Origin: Streptomyces sp. SAI-135
GTDB lineage: Bacteria > Actinomycetota > Actinomycetes > Streptomycetales > Streptomycetaceae
DNA: 64,000 nucleotides
Direction of reading: 5' to 3'
Assembly (NCBI RefSeq): GCF_029893805.1
Contig: NZ_JARXYP010000002.1
Coordinates: forward strand, 5,518,001 to 5,582,000
Part shown: one piece after another, positions 43,172 through 51,880 of the stretch
Numbering within the stretch: the first letter of the stretch is position 1
Layout: the number at the start of each line of letters is the position of its first letter
The notes under the pieces: generated by a model
Told to the model about the DNA's origin: nothing
The model's database searches: none
Seen by the model: the letters and a program-made list of their open reading frames with translations, nothing else
Translations under genes and position numbers: made by a program

Positions 43172-44296
43172 GTGACTGAGATCGAGATCGGGCGCGGCAA
43201 GCGCGGCCGCCGGGCGTACGCCTTCGACGACATCGCCGTCGTCCCCAGCCGTCGTACGCGCGACCCGAAGGAGGTCTCGATCGCCTGGCAGATCGACGCC
43301 TACCGCTTCGAGCTGCCGTTCCTGGCCGCCCCCATGGACTCGGTCGTCTCCCCGGCCACCGCGATCCGCATCGGCGAGCTCGGCGGCCTCGGCGTGCTGA
43401 ACCTCGAAGGCCTGTGGACGCGGCACGAGGACCCGCAGCCGCTGCTCGACGAGATCGTCGGCCTGGACTCCGAGACGGCGACCCGGCGGCTCCAGGAGAT
43501 CTACTCCGCCCCCATCAAGGAGGAGCTGATCGGCGCGCGCATCAAGGAGGTGCGCGACTCCGGTGTGATCACGGCCGCCGCGCTCTCCCCGCAGCGCACG
43601 GCGCAGTTCTCCAAGGCCGTCGTGGACGCGGGTGTGGACATCTTCGTCATCCGCGGGACCACGGTCTCGGCGGAGCACGTCTCGGGTTCGCACGAGCCGC
43701 TGAACCTGAAGCAGTTCATCTACGAGCTCGACGTCCCGGTGATCGTCGGCGGCTGCGCCACCTACACGGCCGCCCTGCACCTCATGCGCACCGGCGCGGC
43801 CGGCGTCCTGGTCGGCTTCGGCGGCGGCGCGGCGCACACGACCAGGAACGTGCTCGGCATCCAGGTGCCCATGGCGACCGCCGTGGCCGATGTCGCCGCG
43901 GCCCGCCGTGACTACATGGACGAGTCCGGCGGCCGGTACGTGCACGTGATCGCCGACGGCGGTGTCGGCTGGTCCGGCGACCTCCCCAAGGCGATCGCCT
44001 GCGGCGCGGACGCCGTGATGATGGGCTCCCCGCTGGCCCGCGCCACCGACGGGCCCGGTCGCGGTCACCACTGGGGCATGGAGGCCGTCAACGAGGAGCT
44101 GCCGCGCGGCAAGAAGGTCGACCTCGGCACCGTCGGCACCATCGAGGAGATCCTCACCGGCCCGTCGCACATCCCGGACGGCTCGATGAACTTCTTCGGT
44201 GCGCTGAGGCGGGCGATGGCCACGACCGGCTACAGCGAGCTCAAGGAGTTCCAGCGCGTCGAGGTCACGGTGGCGGACTCGCAGCACAAGCGGTAG
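43172..44296 (+). CDS. guaB3: GuaB3 family IMP dehydrogenase-related protein
   Basis: 374 residues from the GTG at 43172. The barrel is conserved (AFDDIAVVPSRRTRDP, AAPMDSVVSP, GGLGVLNLEG) but CBS domains are absent. In place of the IMPDH active-site SICTTR it reads GGAAHTTR, with His222 for Cys, so normal IMPDH chemistry is unlikely. The guaB-guaB3 pair is conserved across actinobacteria. Role unresolved. Confidence 0.93.
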   Translation: MTEIEIGRGKRGRRAYAFDDIAVVPSRRTRDPKEVSIAWQIDAYRFELPFLAAPMDSVVSPATAIRIGELGGLGVLNLEGLWTRHEDPQPLLDEIVGLDSETATRRLQEIYSAPIKEELIGARIKEVRDSGVITAAALSPQRTAQFSKAVVDAGVDIFVIRGTTVSAEHVSGSHEPLNLKQFIYELDVPVIVGGCATYTAALHLMRTGAAGVLVGFGGGAAHTTRNVLGIQVPMATAVADVAAARRDYMDESGGRYVHVIADGGVGWSGDLPKAIACGADAVMMGSPLARATDGPGRGHHWGMEAVNEELPRGKKVDLGTVGTIEEILTGPSHIPDGSMNFFGALRRAMATTGYSELKEFQRVEVTVADSQHKR

Positions 44297-44360
44297 CGGC
44301 CGGGCTCACGGCGGCTTGAGGGCCGGTCATCCCGGGTGGGGTGGCCGGCCTGTTGTGTGC

Positions 44361-44397
44361 CCTGGGCTGGCGAGCGGTCGCCCCCACGAAGCCCAGG
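44361..44397. terminator. Hairpin between guaB3 and the convergent dehydrogenase gene
   Basis: CCTGGGCT (44361-44368) pairs with AGCCCAGG (44390-44397). A second GC-rich inverted repeat (GGCCGG/CCGGCC) lies just before it. No T tract. Confidence 0.45.
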
Positions 44398-44526
44398 GGC
44401 CGTGGAGGGGACTGCGGCAGGCTCGTGGACGGATCACGGAGTGACCGGCCCGACCTCTCTCTGTGAGGTACCCGCGTCGCGCCCCGCGTGCCATCAGCCC
44501 GGAGCCCGCCGCACCCGCGCCTCCCT

Positions 44527-45732
44527 TCACAGCCGATGCGCCGCCCCCGTGGGCGTGGCCCCGCGCGTGTCCAGCAGCAGCTGGGCCTTCACCGACAGGC
44601 CCTGGAGGTCGTACGTGCGGTGCTGCTGGAGCAGGATCGTCAGGTCCGCGTCGGCCGCCGCCTCGTAGAGGGAGTCCGCGCGCGGGACCGGGCGGTCCAG
44701 GACGCTCCAGGACGGGACGTGGGGGTCGTGGTAGCTGACGCAGGCGCCGAGTTCCATCAGGCGTACGGCGACCTCCTGGGCCGGGGTGGCCTGCTGGTCG
44801 GCGAGGTCGGGCTTGTAGGTGACGCCGAGCAGCAGGACGCGGGCGGCGCGGGCCGACTTGCCGTGCTCGTTGAGGAGGGCCGCGGCGCGCTGGACGACGT
44901 AGCGCGGCATCTGGTCGTTGACCTGCCGGGCGAGTTCGACCATGCGCAGGGAGCGGCCGGCCCCGCTGAGGTCGCGGGGGATCGCGTGGCCGCCGACGCC
45001 GGGGCCGGGGCGGAACGCCTGGAAGCCGAACGGCTTGGTCTCCGCGCAGCGGATGACGTCCCAGAGGTCGACGCCGAGGTCGTGGCAGACGACGGCCATC
45101 TCGTTGACGAGGGCGATGTTGACGTGCCGGAAGTTGGTCTCCAGGAGCTGGACCGTCTCCGCCTCGCGCGGGCCACGCGCGCGTACCACCTTGTCGGTGA
45201 GACGCGAGTAGAAGGCGGCCGCCGACTCCGTGCACGCGGGCGTGAGGCCACCGATCACCTTGGGGGTGTTGGCGGGCGTGAAGTCGCGGTTGCCGGGGTC
45301 CACGCGGGTGGGCGAGTACGCGAGGTGGAAGTCGCGGCCCGCGCGCAGGCCCGAGCCCTCCTCGAGCAGCGGGCGCAGGAATTCCTCGGTGGTGCCCGGC
45401 GGGACGGGGGACTCCAGGATGACGGTGGTGTGCGGGCGCAGGTGTGTGCTCAACGTGCGGGCCGCCGCCTCCACCTGGCTCAGGTCCAGGCCGCCGTCCG
45501 GGCCCGCCGGAGTCGGCGCACAGATGACCGCCGTGCGGACGCGGCCGAGTTCGGCCGGTCCCGCTGCCGTCCGGAAGCCCCCCGAGAGCATCCGGCGCAG
45601 TTCGGCGGGGCTGAGGGAGCCGGCCTCGGGGCCGGTGCGGTAGCCGAGGGTGGAGATGCCGGCGGCGACAGCGGCCTGGGCCAGGGGCAGTCCGTAGGGA
45701 CCGAGTCCGATCACGGCGAGATCTGCGGGCAT
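44527..45732 (-). CDS. UDP-sugar dehydrogenase family protein lacking the catalytic Cys
   Basis: 401 residues. Overall UDP-glucose/UDP-ManNAc dehydrogenase fold: N-terminal NAD domain (LAVIGLGPYGLPLAQAA), central helix (LLETNFRHVNIALVNEMA), C-terminal domain (VLLLGVTYKPDLAD). The motif that normally reads GGHCIP is GGHAIPRD here: Ala250 replaces the catalytic Cys. The Gly-rich motif is also unusual (GLGPYG). It could be a degenerate enzyme, or keep only the first oxidation or a binding role. Homologues sit here in other Streptomyces, so the change is probably not recent. Confidence 0.85.
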   Translation of the reverse strand: MPADLAVIGLGPYGLPLAQAAVAAGISTLGYRTGPEAGSLSPAELRRMLSGGFRTAAGPAELGRVRTAVICAPTPAGPDGGLDLSQVEAAARTLSTHLRPHTTVILESPVPPGTTEEFLRPLLEEGSGLRAGRDFHLAYSPTRVDPGNRDFTPANTPKVIGGLTPACTESAAAFYSRLTDKVVRARGPREAETVQLLETNFRHVNIALVNEMAVVCHDLGVDLWDVIRCAETKPFGFQAFRPGPGVGGHAIPRDLSGAGRSLRMVELARQVNDQMPRYVVQRAAALLNEHGKSARAARVLLLGVTYKPDLADQQATPAQEVAVRLMELGACVSYHDPHVPSWSVLDRPVPRADSLYEAAADADLTILLQQHRTYDLQGLSVKAQLLLDTRGATPTGAAHRL

Positions 45733-45826
45733 GGCGTGGGCCGTCCTTCCCAGTAACCGAAGCGGGACAGGTGCGCAAGCCCTGTGGACTGGACGAGCGA
45801 GCGCAATGTCAGACTAGGAGTAAATA

Positions 45827-45847
45827 TGACCGAAATACGGGATTGAT
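45827..45847 (+). other. Possible short leader ORF upstream of glpD
   Basis: ATG with AGGAG five bases before it opens a six-codon frame (MTEIRD) that contains the rare ATA codon and then TGA. It lies 198 bases before glpD. The same AT-rich stretch could equally be a -10 region. Confidence 0.25.
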
Positions 45848-45853
45848 TCCGTG
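45838..45853. promoter_or_regulatory. Inverted repeat upstream of glpD
   Basis: ACGGGAT-TG-ATTCCGT matches in six of seven positions per arm. Possible operator for glpD. The remaining part of 45733-46044 holds no supported gene. Confidence 0.35.
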
Positions 45854-46044
45854 TGTCTTCCTGTGGGGTTGTGAGCTTTGGCCTACGCGGCGGTGAAAGT
45901 TATCCACAGGCTGAGGGCGACTGGTGGCTGAAGTCGGGCAAGCCGGTCAGAATTTGGGCATGGGGGATACGGACCGGGCCACTCCTCAAGGAAGATCCGG
46001 CCCTGGACGGTGACCGGTGCGATCTACAGCTGGAGGCAGCAGTG

Positions 46045-47751
46045 GTGAGGACAGCGACACTGGGGCCGGCGCAGCGCGCCGAGTCACTCGCAGCAATGGC
46101 CGAGCGCGAACTGGACATCCTGGTGGTGGGAGCCGGCGTGGTCGGTGCCGGCACCGCCCTCGACGCGGTGACCCGGGGCCTGTCCGTGGGGCTGGTCGAG
46201 GCGCGTGACTGGGCGTCGGGCACCTCGAGCCGCTCCAGCAAGCTGATCCACGGCGGCCTGCGCTATCTGGAGATGCTCGACTTCGCGCTCGTGCGCGAGG
46301 CGTTGAAGGAGCGCGGACTGCTCCTCGAGCGGCTCGCCCCCCATCTCGTGAAACCCGTGCCCTTCCTGTACCCCTTGCAGCACAAGGGCTGGGAGCGCTG
46401 GTACGCCGGCTCGGGCGTCGCGCTCTACGACGCCATGTCGATGGCCCGCGGGCACGGCAGGGGACTGCCCGGGCACCGGCACCTGAGCCAGCGTCACGCC
46501 CTGCGTGTCGCACCTGCCTTGAAGAAGGACGCGCTGGTCGGGGCGCTTCAGTACTACGACGCCCAGATGGACGACGCCCGCTTCGTGGCCACGCTCGTAC
46601 GCACGGCGACCGCCTACGGCGCCAGGACCGCCAACCGCGCCCGGGTGACCGGGTTCCTGCGGGAGGGCGAGCGGGTGGTCGGCGCCCGGGTGCAGGACGT
46701 GGAGGCGGGCGGGGAGTACGAGATCCGCGCCAAGCAGGTGGTCAACGCGACCGGGGTGTGGACCGACGACACCCAGGCGATGGTCGGCGAGCGGGGGCAG
46801 TTCCACGTCCGCGCCTCCAAGGGCATCCACCTCGTCGTGCCCAAGGACCGCATCCACTCCTCGACCGGGCTGATCCTGCGCACCGAGAAGTCCGTGCTGT
46901 TCGTCATCCCCTGGGGCCGGCACTGGATCATCGGCACCACCGACACCGACTGGGACCTCGACAAGGCCCACCCGGCCGCCTCCAGCGCGGACATCGACTA
47001 CCTGCTGGAGCACGTGAACTCGGTGCTCGCGGTGCCGCTGACCCGGGACGACGTGCAGGGGGTGTACGCGGGCCTCAGGCCCCTGCTCGCCGGTGAGTCG
47101 GACGCCACCAGCAAGCTCTCCCGCGAGCACACCGTCGCACACCCGGTGCCGGGGCTCGTCGTCGTGGCGGGCGGCAAGTACACGACCTACCGGGTGATGG
47201 CCAAGGACGCCGTGGACGAGGCGGTGCACGGGCTGGACACCCGGGTCGCCGCATGCGTCACGGAGGACGTACCGCTGCTGGGCGCCGAGGGCTACCGGGC
47301 GCTGTGGAACGCGCGGGCGCGCATCGCCGCGCGCACCGGGCTTCATGTCGCCCGGGTCGAGCACCTGCTGAATCGGTACGGCAGCCTTGCGGAGGAGGTC
47401 CTCGAGCTCATCGCCGCGGACGCCACGCTGGGCGAGCCGATGCAGGCGGCCGACGACTATCTGCGCGCCGAGATCGTCTACGCCGCCTCGCACGAGGGCG
47501 CGCGGCACCTGGACGACGTCCTGACCCGGCGCACCCGGATCTCCATCGAGACCTTCGACCGGGGCGTGCGCTCCGCCCGCGAGGCCGCCGAGCTGATGGC
47601 GCCGGTGCTGGGCTGGGACAAGGACCACATCGAGCGCGAGGTCGAGCACTACGAGAAGCGGGTGGAGGCGGAGCGGGAGTCGCAGCGGCAGCCGGACGAC
47701 CTGACCGCCGACGCGGCGCGGTTGGGGGCGCCGGACATCGTGCCGCTGTAG
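46045..47751 (+). CDS. glpD: FAD-dependent glycerol-3-phosphate dehydrogenase
   Basis: 568 residues. It oxidises glycerol-3-phosphate to dihydroxyacetone phosphate at the membrane. The FAD motif is LVVGAGVVGAGTALDA, then SSRSSKLIHGGLRYLE and the substrate region IPWGRHWIIGTTDTDW; the C-terminal DAO_C domain follows. GTG 46045 is chosen because GGAGG lies 8 bases upstream and the start MRTATLGPAQRAES fits homologues; an adjacent GTG at 46042 is possible. Confidence 0.96.
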   Translation: MRTATLGPAQRAESLAAMAERELDILVVGAGVVGAGTALDAVTRGLSVGLVEARDWASGTSSRSSKLIHGGLRYLEMLDFALVREALKERGLLLERLAPHLVKPVPFLYPLQHKGWERWYAGSGVALYDAMSMARGHGRGLPGHRHLSQRHALRVAPALKKDALVGALQYYDAQMDDARFVATLVRTATAYGARTANRARVTGFLREGERVVGARVQDVEAGGEYEIRAKQVVNATGVWTDDTQAMVGERGQFHVRASKGIHLVVPKDRIHSSTGLILRTEKSVLFVIPWGRHWIIGTTDTDWDLDKAHPAASSADIDYLLEHVNSVLAVPLTRDDVQGVYAGLRPLLAGESDATSKLSREHTVAHPVPGLVVVAGGKYTTYRVMAKDAVDEAVHGLDTRVAACVTEDVPLLGAEGYRALWNARARIAARTGLHVARVEHLLNRYGSLAEEVLELIAADATLGEPMQAADDYLRAEIVYAASHEGARHLDDVLTRRTRISIETFDRGVRSAREAAELMAPVLGWDKDHIEREVEHYEKRVEAERESQRQPDDLTADAARLGAPDIVPL

Positions 47752-47759
47752 TCCGGCAG

Positions 47760-47832
47760 GACCGGGTTCGGCGGTCGCCCCACATCACTCGAACGAGTGT
47801 CGTGGGACGGGATCTCCGTTCGGAACCCGGTC
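47760..47832. terminator. Large bidirectional terminator glpD / serine hydrolase
   Basis: An outer stem GACCGGGTTC/GAACCCGGTC (47760-47769, 47823-47832) encloses an inner hairpin: CCCAC-AT-CACTC, loop GAAC, GAGTG-TC-GTGGG (47779-47806). It sits between convergent stops; the right arm touches the hydrolase 3' end, which lies at 47836. Confidence 0.8.
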
Positions 47833-47835
47833 GTT

Positions 47836-48888
47836 CTACGTGGTGCGGGGGCAGAACTCGGCGGCGAGCAGGGCCGTTTCGAGGTCGGGGTCTGCGACCG
47901 ACGTCGTGTTCACGCGGAAGGTGAGGACGCGACGGCCGCCGACCGTGGCTGCGGTGCGCACGTAGCTGCCGGTGATGCGGCCGTTGTGCCCCCACACCGT
48001 CGTGCCGCACGGCAGCTTCACCGGGAACAGCCCCATGCCGTACAGGCCGTGTGCGGTGCGGGTGTCCGTCATCTCGTGCAGCCAGTACGGGGACAGCAGC
48101 CGGCCGCCGAGCAGTGCCGCGTAGAAGCGGTCCAGGTCGGCGAGGGTGCTCACCAGCTCACCCGCGGCTCCGGCCACCCGCGGGTCGAGCGCGGTGATGT
48201 CGGACCCGTCGGTGGTGTAGGCGCGGCCGTGCGGGGAGGGGAGGGACGTGCGCGAACCGGGAAAGGAGGTGGCCGTCAGGCGCAGCGGGGCGATGATCCG
48301 CCGCTCGGCCTCGGTGGCGTAGGAGTCGCCGGTGACCTGCCGGATCACCATGCCGAGCAGGACGTAGTTGGTGTTGGAGTAGGAGTAGCGGCCGCGGTCG
48401 GCCGGGGGGTGGGTGAGAGCGATACGGACGGCCTGGACCGGAGTGAGGGGCACCAGGCCCCGGGTGTCCGTGGTGAAGTCGTGCAGGCCGCTGGTGTGGG
48501 TGAGCAGGGCGCGCAGGGTCAGCGCGCGGCCGTCGTTGCCCGCTCCGTGCACCAGGCCGGGCAGGTGCTGCTCCACCGTGTCGGACAGCTCCAGCCGGTG
48601 TTCCGCGGCCAGTTGGAGGACGACCGTCGCGATGAAGGTCTTGGTGATGCTGCCGGCGCGGAAGTGGTCGACGCGGGCGATTCCCGGGCCCGCCTCGGCG
48701 TAACGGGTCCCGCTCCGCTCCCGGGCCAGGAGCGCCGCGGCGGGGGCACCGCCCTGCGTGACCAGCCGCGGGAGCAGCGCGTTCGAGGGCGGGAGCGCGA
48801 GGACGGCGGGGGCCGGGGAGGCTGCCGGGGCCAGGGCGATCAGGAGCAGGGAGACCGGGACGGCCAGTAGTGCCCGAAGTGGCGGCAT
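47836..48888 (-). CDS. Secreted serine beta-lactamase-like hydrolase / D-Ala-D-Ala carboxypeptidase (class C fold)
   Basis: 350 residues from the ATG at 48888 behind GGGAGG. The signal peptide is MPPLRALLAVPVSLLLIALAPAASPAPA. Motifs: SITK (SxxK nucleophile, in GSITKTF), YSN (in YSYSNTNY), and HNG (in WGHNGRITG) in place of KTG, typical of D,D-peptidase/esterase members of the family. It probably acts on peptidoglycan stem peptides. The ORF is open far upstream but only with low-complexity Pro-rich sequence. Confidence 0.9.
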   Translation of the reverse strand: MPPLRALLAVPVSLLLIALAPAASPAPAVLALPPSNALLPRLVTQGGAPAAALLARERSGTRYAEAGPGIARVDHFRAGSITKTFIATVVLQLAAEHRLELSDTVEQHLPGLVHGAGNDGRALTLRALLTHTSGLHDFTTDTRGLVPLTPVQAVRIALTHPPADRGRYSYSNTNYVLLGMVIRQVTGDSYATEAERRIIAPLRLTATSFPGSRTSLPSPHGRAYTTDGSDITALDPRVAGAAGELVSTLADLDRFYAALLGGRLLSPYWLHEMTDTRTAHGLYGMGLFPVKLPCGTTVWGHNGRITGSYVRTAATVGGRRVLTFRVNTTSVADPDLETALLAAEFCPRTT

Positions 48889-49519
48889 CGCGGATCCTCC
48901 CTTGTCGGGGGCCATCATGCACGGTCGGGCAGCGGAATCGTCAGGCGGTCCGGGGGTGGTCGGTGGGGCCGGGTCGTGAGGGCAGTTCATGTGCTCGGGC
49001 TGTGGGATCGCGGGTCGGCCGGGGGGAGGGGGAGGGGGGGAGGGGGGAGGGGGGCGGCCCGGTGAGAGGTCTTCGTGCTCGACGGCGTTGGTCTGCGCGG
49101 TCGGCCTGGCCTGCATGGCCGGTGCGGTCCGCATAGCCGGCGTGGGCCGATGTGGTCGGTCTCTGCGTGCTGCCCGTGTGGTCGGGCCGTTCGGTCCGTT
49201 CGGTCCGTTCGGGCCGTTCACGGGGTCGGTCCGTGCGGGGTGTGTGCCGTGGCGCGCAGGTCGGGCTGCGGTGGGTGTGAGGGCGGCGCGGGGGCTGGGT
49301 GCGGAAGGGGGGTGAGAGAGGCCGGTGTCCTCGGGGGTGAGGGAACTGTAAGCGGGTGGGAACTGTGTGTTGAGGGTGGCCGTGGGCCGACGGGACCTGT
49401 GCGCCGACCTCGCCGGGCCGTGGCGCGGGCGAGGCGGAGTCAGGGGCACCCTGGGCGTCGGGCACTTGTCGGGTGAGGGACAATGGAGGCTCTGTCAGGG
49501 CGGGTTCATGAGGGGACGC
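48889..49519. other. Low-complexity intergenic region before the kinase array
   Basis: The 631 bases between divergent genes contain no supported gene. They hold an almost pure G tract (49021-49055) of G runs split by single A's, which could form G-quadruplexes, and four 9-base repeats of the type GTCCGTTCG (49183-49219). The kinase promoter should lie within the last 150 bases. Confidence 0.6.
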
Positions 49520-51706
49520 ATGTCGGACGCGGAGCGGGCGGGAGCATCCCGGCAGGACGAGAGCGAGCGTCTCCTCGCCGGGCGGTACCGGCTGGGAGGA
49601 GTGCTCGGCCGCGGAGGCATGGGCACGGTGTGGCGCGCCGAGGACGAGACCCTGGGCAGGACGGTGGCCGTCAAGGAACTCCGGTTCCCGTCCAGCATCG
49701 ACGAGGACGAGAAGCGCCGGCTGATCACGCGCACGCTGCGGGAGGCCAAGGCGATCGCGCGGATCCGCAACACCAGCGCGGTGACCGTGTACGACGTGGT
49801 CGACGAGGACGACCGGCCGTGGATCGTGATGGAGCTCGTCGAGGGCAAGTCGCTCGCCGAGGTCATCCGGGAGGACGGGCTGCTGGAGCCCAAGCGTGCG
49901 GCAGAGGTCGGTCTCGCGATCCTCGACGTGCTCAGGTCCGCGCACCGCGAGGGCATCCTGCACCGGGACGTGAAACCCTCCAACGTGCTGATCTCCGAGG
50001 ACGGCCGGGTCGTGCTCACCGACTTCGGCATCGCCCAGGTCGAGGGCGACCCGTCCATCACCTCCACCGGCATGCTCGTCGGGGCCCCTTCCTACATCTC
50101 CCCGGAGCGGGCCCGTGGGCACAAGCCGGGCCCCGCTGCCGACCTGTGGTCGCTCGGCGGGCTGCTGTACGCGGCGGTGGAGGGCGCTCCGCCGTACGAC
50201 AAGGGGTCCGCGATCGCGACCCTCACGGCGGTGATGACCGAGCCGTTGGAGGAGCCGAAGAACGCGGGTCCGCTCAAGGACGTCATCTACGGCCTGCTCG
50301 CCAAGGATCCCGCCCAGCGCCTCGACGACAGCCGCGCGCGGGCCATGCTCACCGCGGTACTCCACGCGCCCGAGCCGAAGGCGGCCGAGCCGGAGCCGGC
50401 GGCTGACGCGACCCGGGTGGTGCCGTTGCCGGCGCAGCCGCCGGAGCGGGCAGGCGGGGAGCGGCTGCGCGGGGCGCTGCGTTCCGTGCGCAAGGCCGCG
50501 GGAGCGGCGGCGACGTCCGCGGCCGCGGCCCGCGCCAAGTCGGGGAACGGCAAGTCCGGGAGCGGCAAGGCCGGTTCGGGTGCTGCGGGTGCGGGCGTGT
50601 CTGGTGCGGGTGCGGGTGCCGGTTCGGGTGCGGGTGGCGGGAAGGTGCCTGCCCAGGGTGCCGACGCTGCTTCGGCCTCCCCGGCTGCTGCGGCCGCTGT
50701 GAACTCTCCGGATTCCTCGGCGTCCTCCGCGTCCTCGGCGTCCTCCGCGTCCACCCCGTCTCGGGAGAAGGGTGCGGCCGACGCGGCGGCTTCGACGTCG
50801 GCCACGACATCGGCCATGAAAGGGGCGGCCGGGGTCCGGGACGGGAAGACGCGGCAGACCGACGCCGCCTCGGGCGGGCGGAGTTCGGGATGGCCCGTGA
50901 TGACGCCGCCGCCGGACCTGGCGCCGAGGCCGGTGCCGCGGGCGCCGCTGACCGACGTGGTGCCGCGGCGGACGCTGGTGATCATCGCGGTGGTCGTGGC
51001 GCTGGCGGCCATCGGTACCGTGCTGGCGCTGACCCTCGGCGGGGACGACGGCAGCGACGGGGCCAAGGGCGGCGGCACCGGGGTGACGGCGAGCGCGAGC
51101 TCCAGTGCCGACACCAAGGAGGACAAGAGCGGGGGCACCCGCACCGACGGATCCACCGGCGGCTCCTCCTCCTCCTCGGAACCGGGCGCGGGGTCCGCGA
51201 ACACGCCGAGTACCGAGGAGAGCGGCCGGAGTTCGGCAGGATCCTCCGGTGGCGGGGGCTCCGCAGACGACGGTTCGGTGGCCTCGACGCACCAGGGGAG
51301 TCAGGGCTACTCGATCGGGCTGCCCAAGGGGTGGAAGTTCCAGACCAGCAGTTCCGCGGGCGACCGGTTCACCGGGCCCGACGGGCAGAAGCTGCTCGTC
51401 GCCTGGACCAGCACTCCCAAGGGCGACCCGGTGGCGGACTGGGAGAACCAGGAACAGGGCATGCGCCGCTCGCAGTACACCAGGATCCGAATAGAGAAGG
51501 TGGACTACCGGGGCTGGAACGCGGCGGACTGGGAGTTCACCTATGTGGACGGTGGGACGAAGTACCGGACGATCGACCGTGGATTCGTCGTCAACGACCA
51601 TCTCGGATATGCCTTGATGTACACCGCGAAAGCCGCGAACTGGGGCACTGAGCTGCGCAAGGACACATGGCAGACGCTTGCTCGCACCTTCGAACCGAAG
51701 TCGTGA
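49520..51706 (+). CDS. Membrane Ser/Thr protein kinase (array member 1)
   Basis: 728 residues; ATG 49520 behind GAGGGG (an ATG at 49508 is in frame). Complete Hanks kinase at ~15-285: GRGGMGTVW, VAVKE Lys, HRDVKPSN, DFGIAQ and SPERARG. A low-complexity Ala/Gly/Ser segment (~300-480) precedes one membrane helix (TLVIIAVVVALAAIGTVLAL, ~483-506). Outside, after a Ser/Gly linker, lies a ~130-residue domain (SIGLPKGWKF ... GWNAADWEFTYVDG). No PASTA repeats. First of six kinase-fold genes on this strand. Confidence 0.93.
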   Translation: MSDAERAGASRQDESERLLAGRYRLGGVLGRGGMGTVWRAEDETLGRTVAVKELRFPSSIDEDEKRRLITRTLREAKAIARIRNTSAVTVYDVVDEDDRPWIVMELVEGKSLAEVIREDGLLEPKRAAEVGLAILDVLRSAHREGILHRDVKPSNVLISEDGRVVLTDFGIAQVEGDPSITSTGMLVGAPSYISPERARGHKPGPAADLWSLGGLLYAAVEGAPPYDKGSAIATLTAVMTEPLEEPKNAGPLKDVIYGLLAKDPAQRLDDSRARAMLTAVLHAPEPKAAEPEPAADATRVVPLPAQPPERAGGERLRGALRSVRKAAGAAATSAAAARAKSGNGKSGSGKAGSGAAGAGVSGAGAGAGSGAGGGKVPAQGADAASASPAAAAAVNSPDSSASSASSASSASTPSREKGAADAAASTSATTSAMKGAAGVRDGKTRQTDAASGGRSSGWPVMTPPPDLAPRPVPRAPLTDVVPRRTLVIIAVVVALAAIGTVLALTLGGDDGSDGAKGGGTGVTASASSSADTKEDKSGGTRTDGSTGGSSSSSEPGAGSANTPSTEESGRSSAGSSGGGGSADDGSVASTHQGSQGYSIGLPKGWKFQTSSSAGDRFTGPDGQKLLVAWTSTPKGDPVADWENQEQGMRRSQYTRIRIEKVDYRGWNAADWEFTYVDGGTKYRTIDRGFVVNDHLGYALMYTAKAANWGTELRKDTWQTLARTFEPKS

Positions 51707-51880
51707 AGCGCTGTGCGGTAAACGGTCATGTGTTTGGGCCCTGAGATCTGGAATCCCCTCTTTGCGGGTTGCCTCCGGCACGTATCGTGAGTGTTCGTGG
51801 ACCGTCCGCATCCAGGTTCGGACAGGGAACGGGCCACGAGGCGAACGGAATTGACCAACCGGACGGCCGGGGGAGGCAAC

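Noticed and set aside
48889..49449. N-terminal extension of the serine hydrolase to 49449.
   Set aside because: The signal peptide and a GGGAGG site lie at 48888; the extension is Pro/Asn-Gly-Pro repeats from G-rich DNA.
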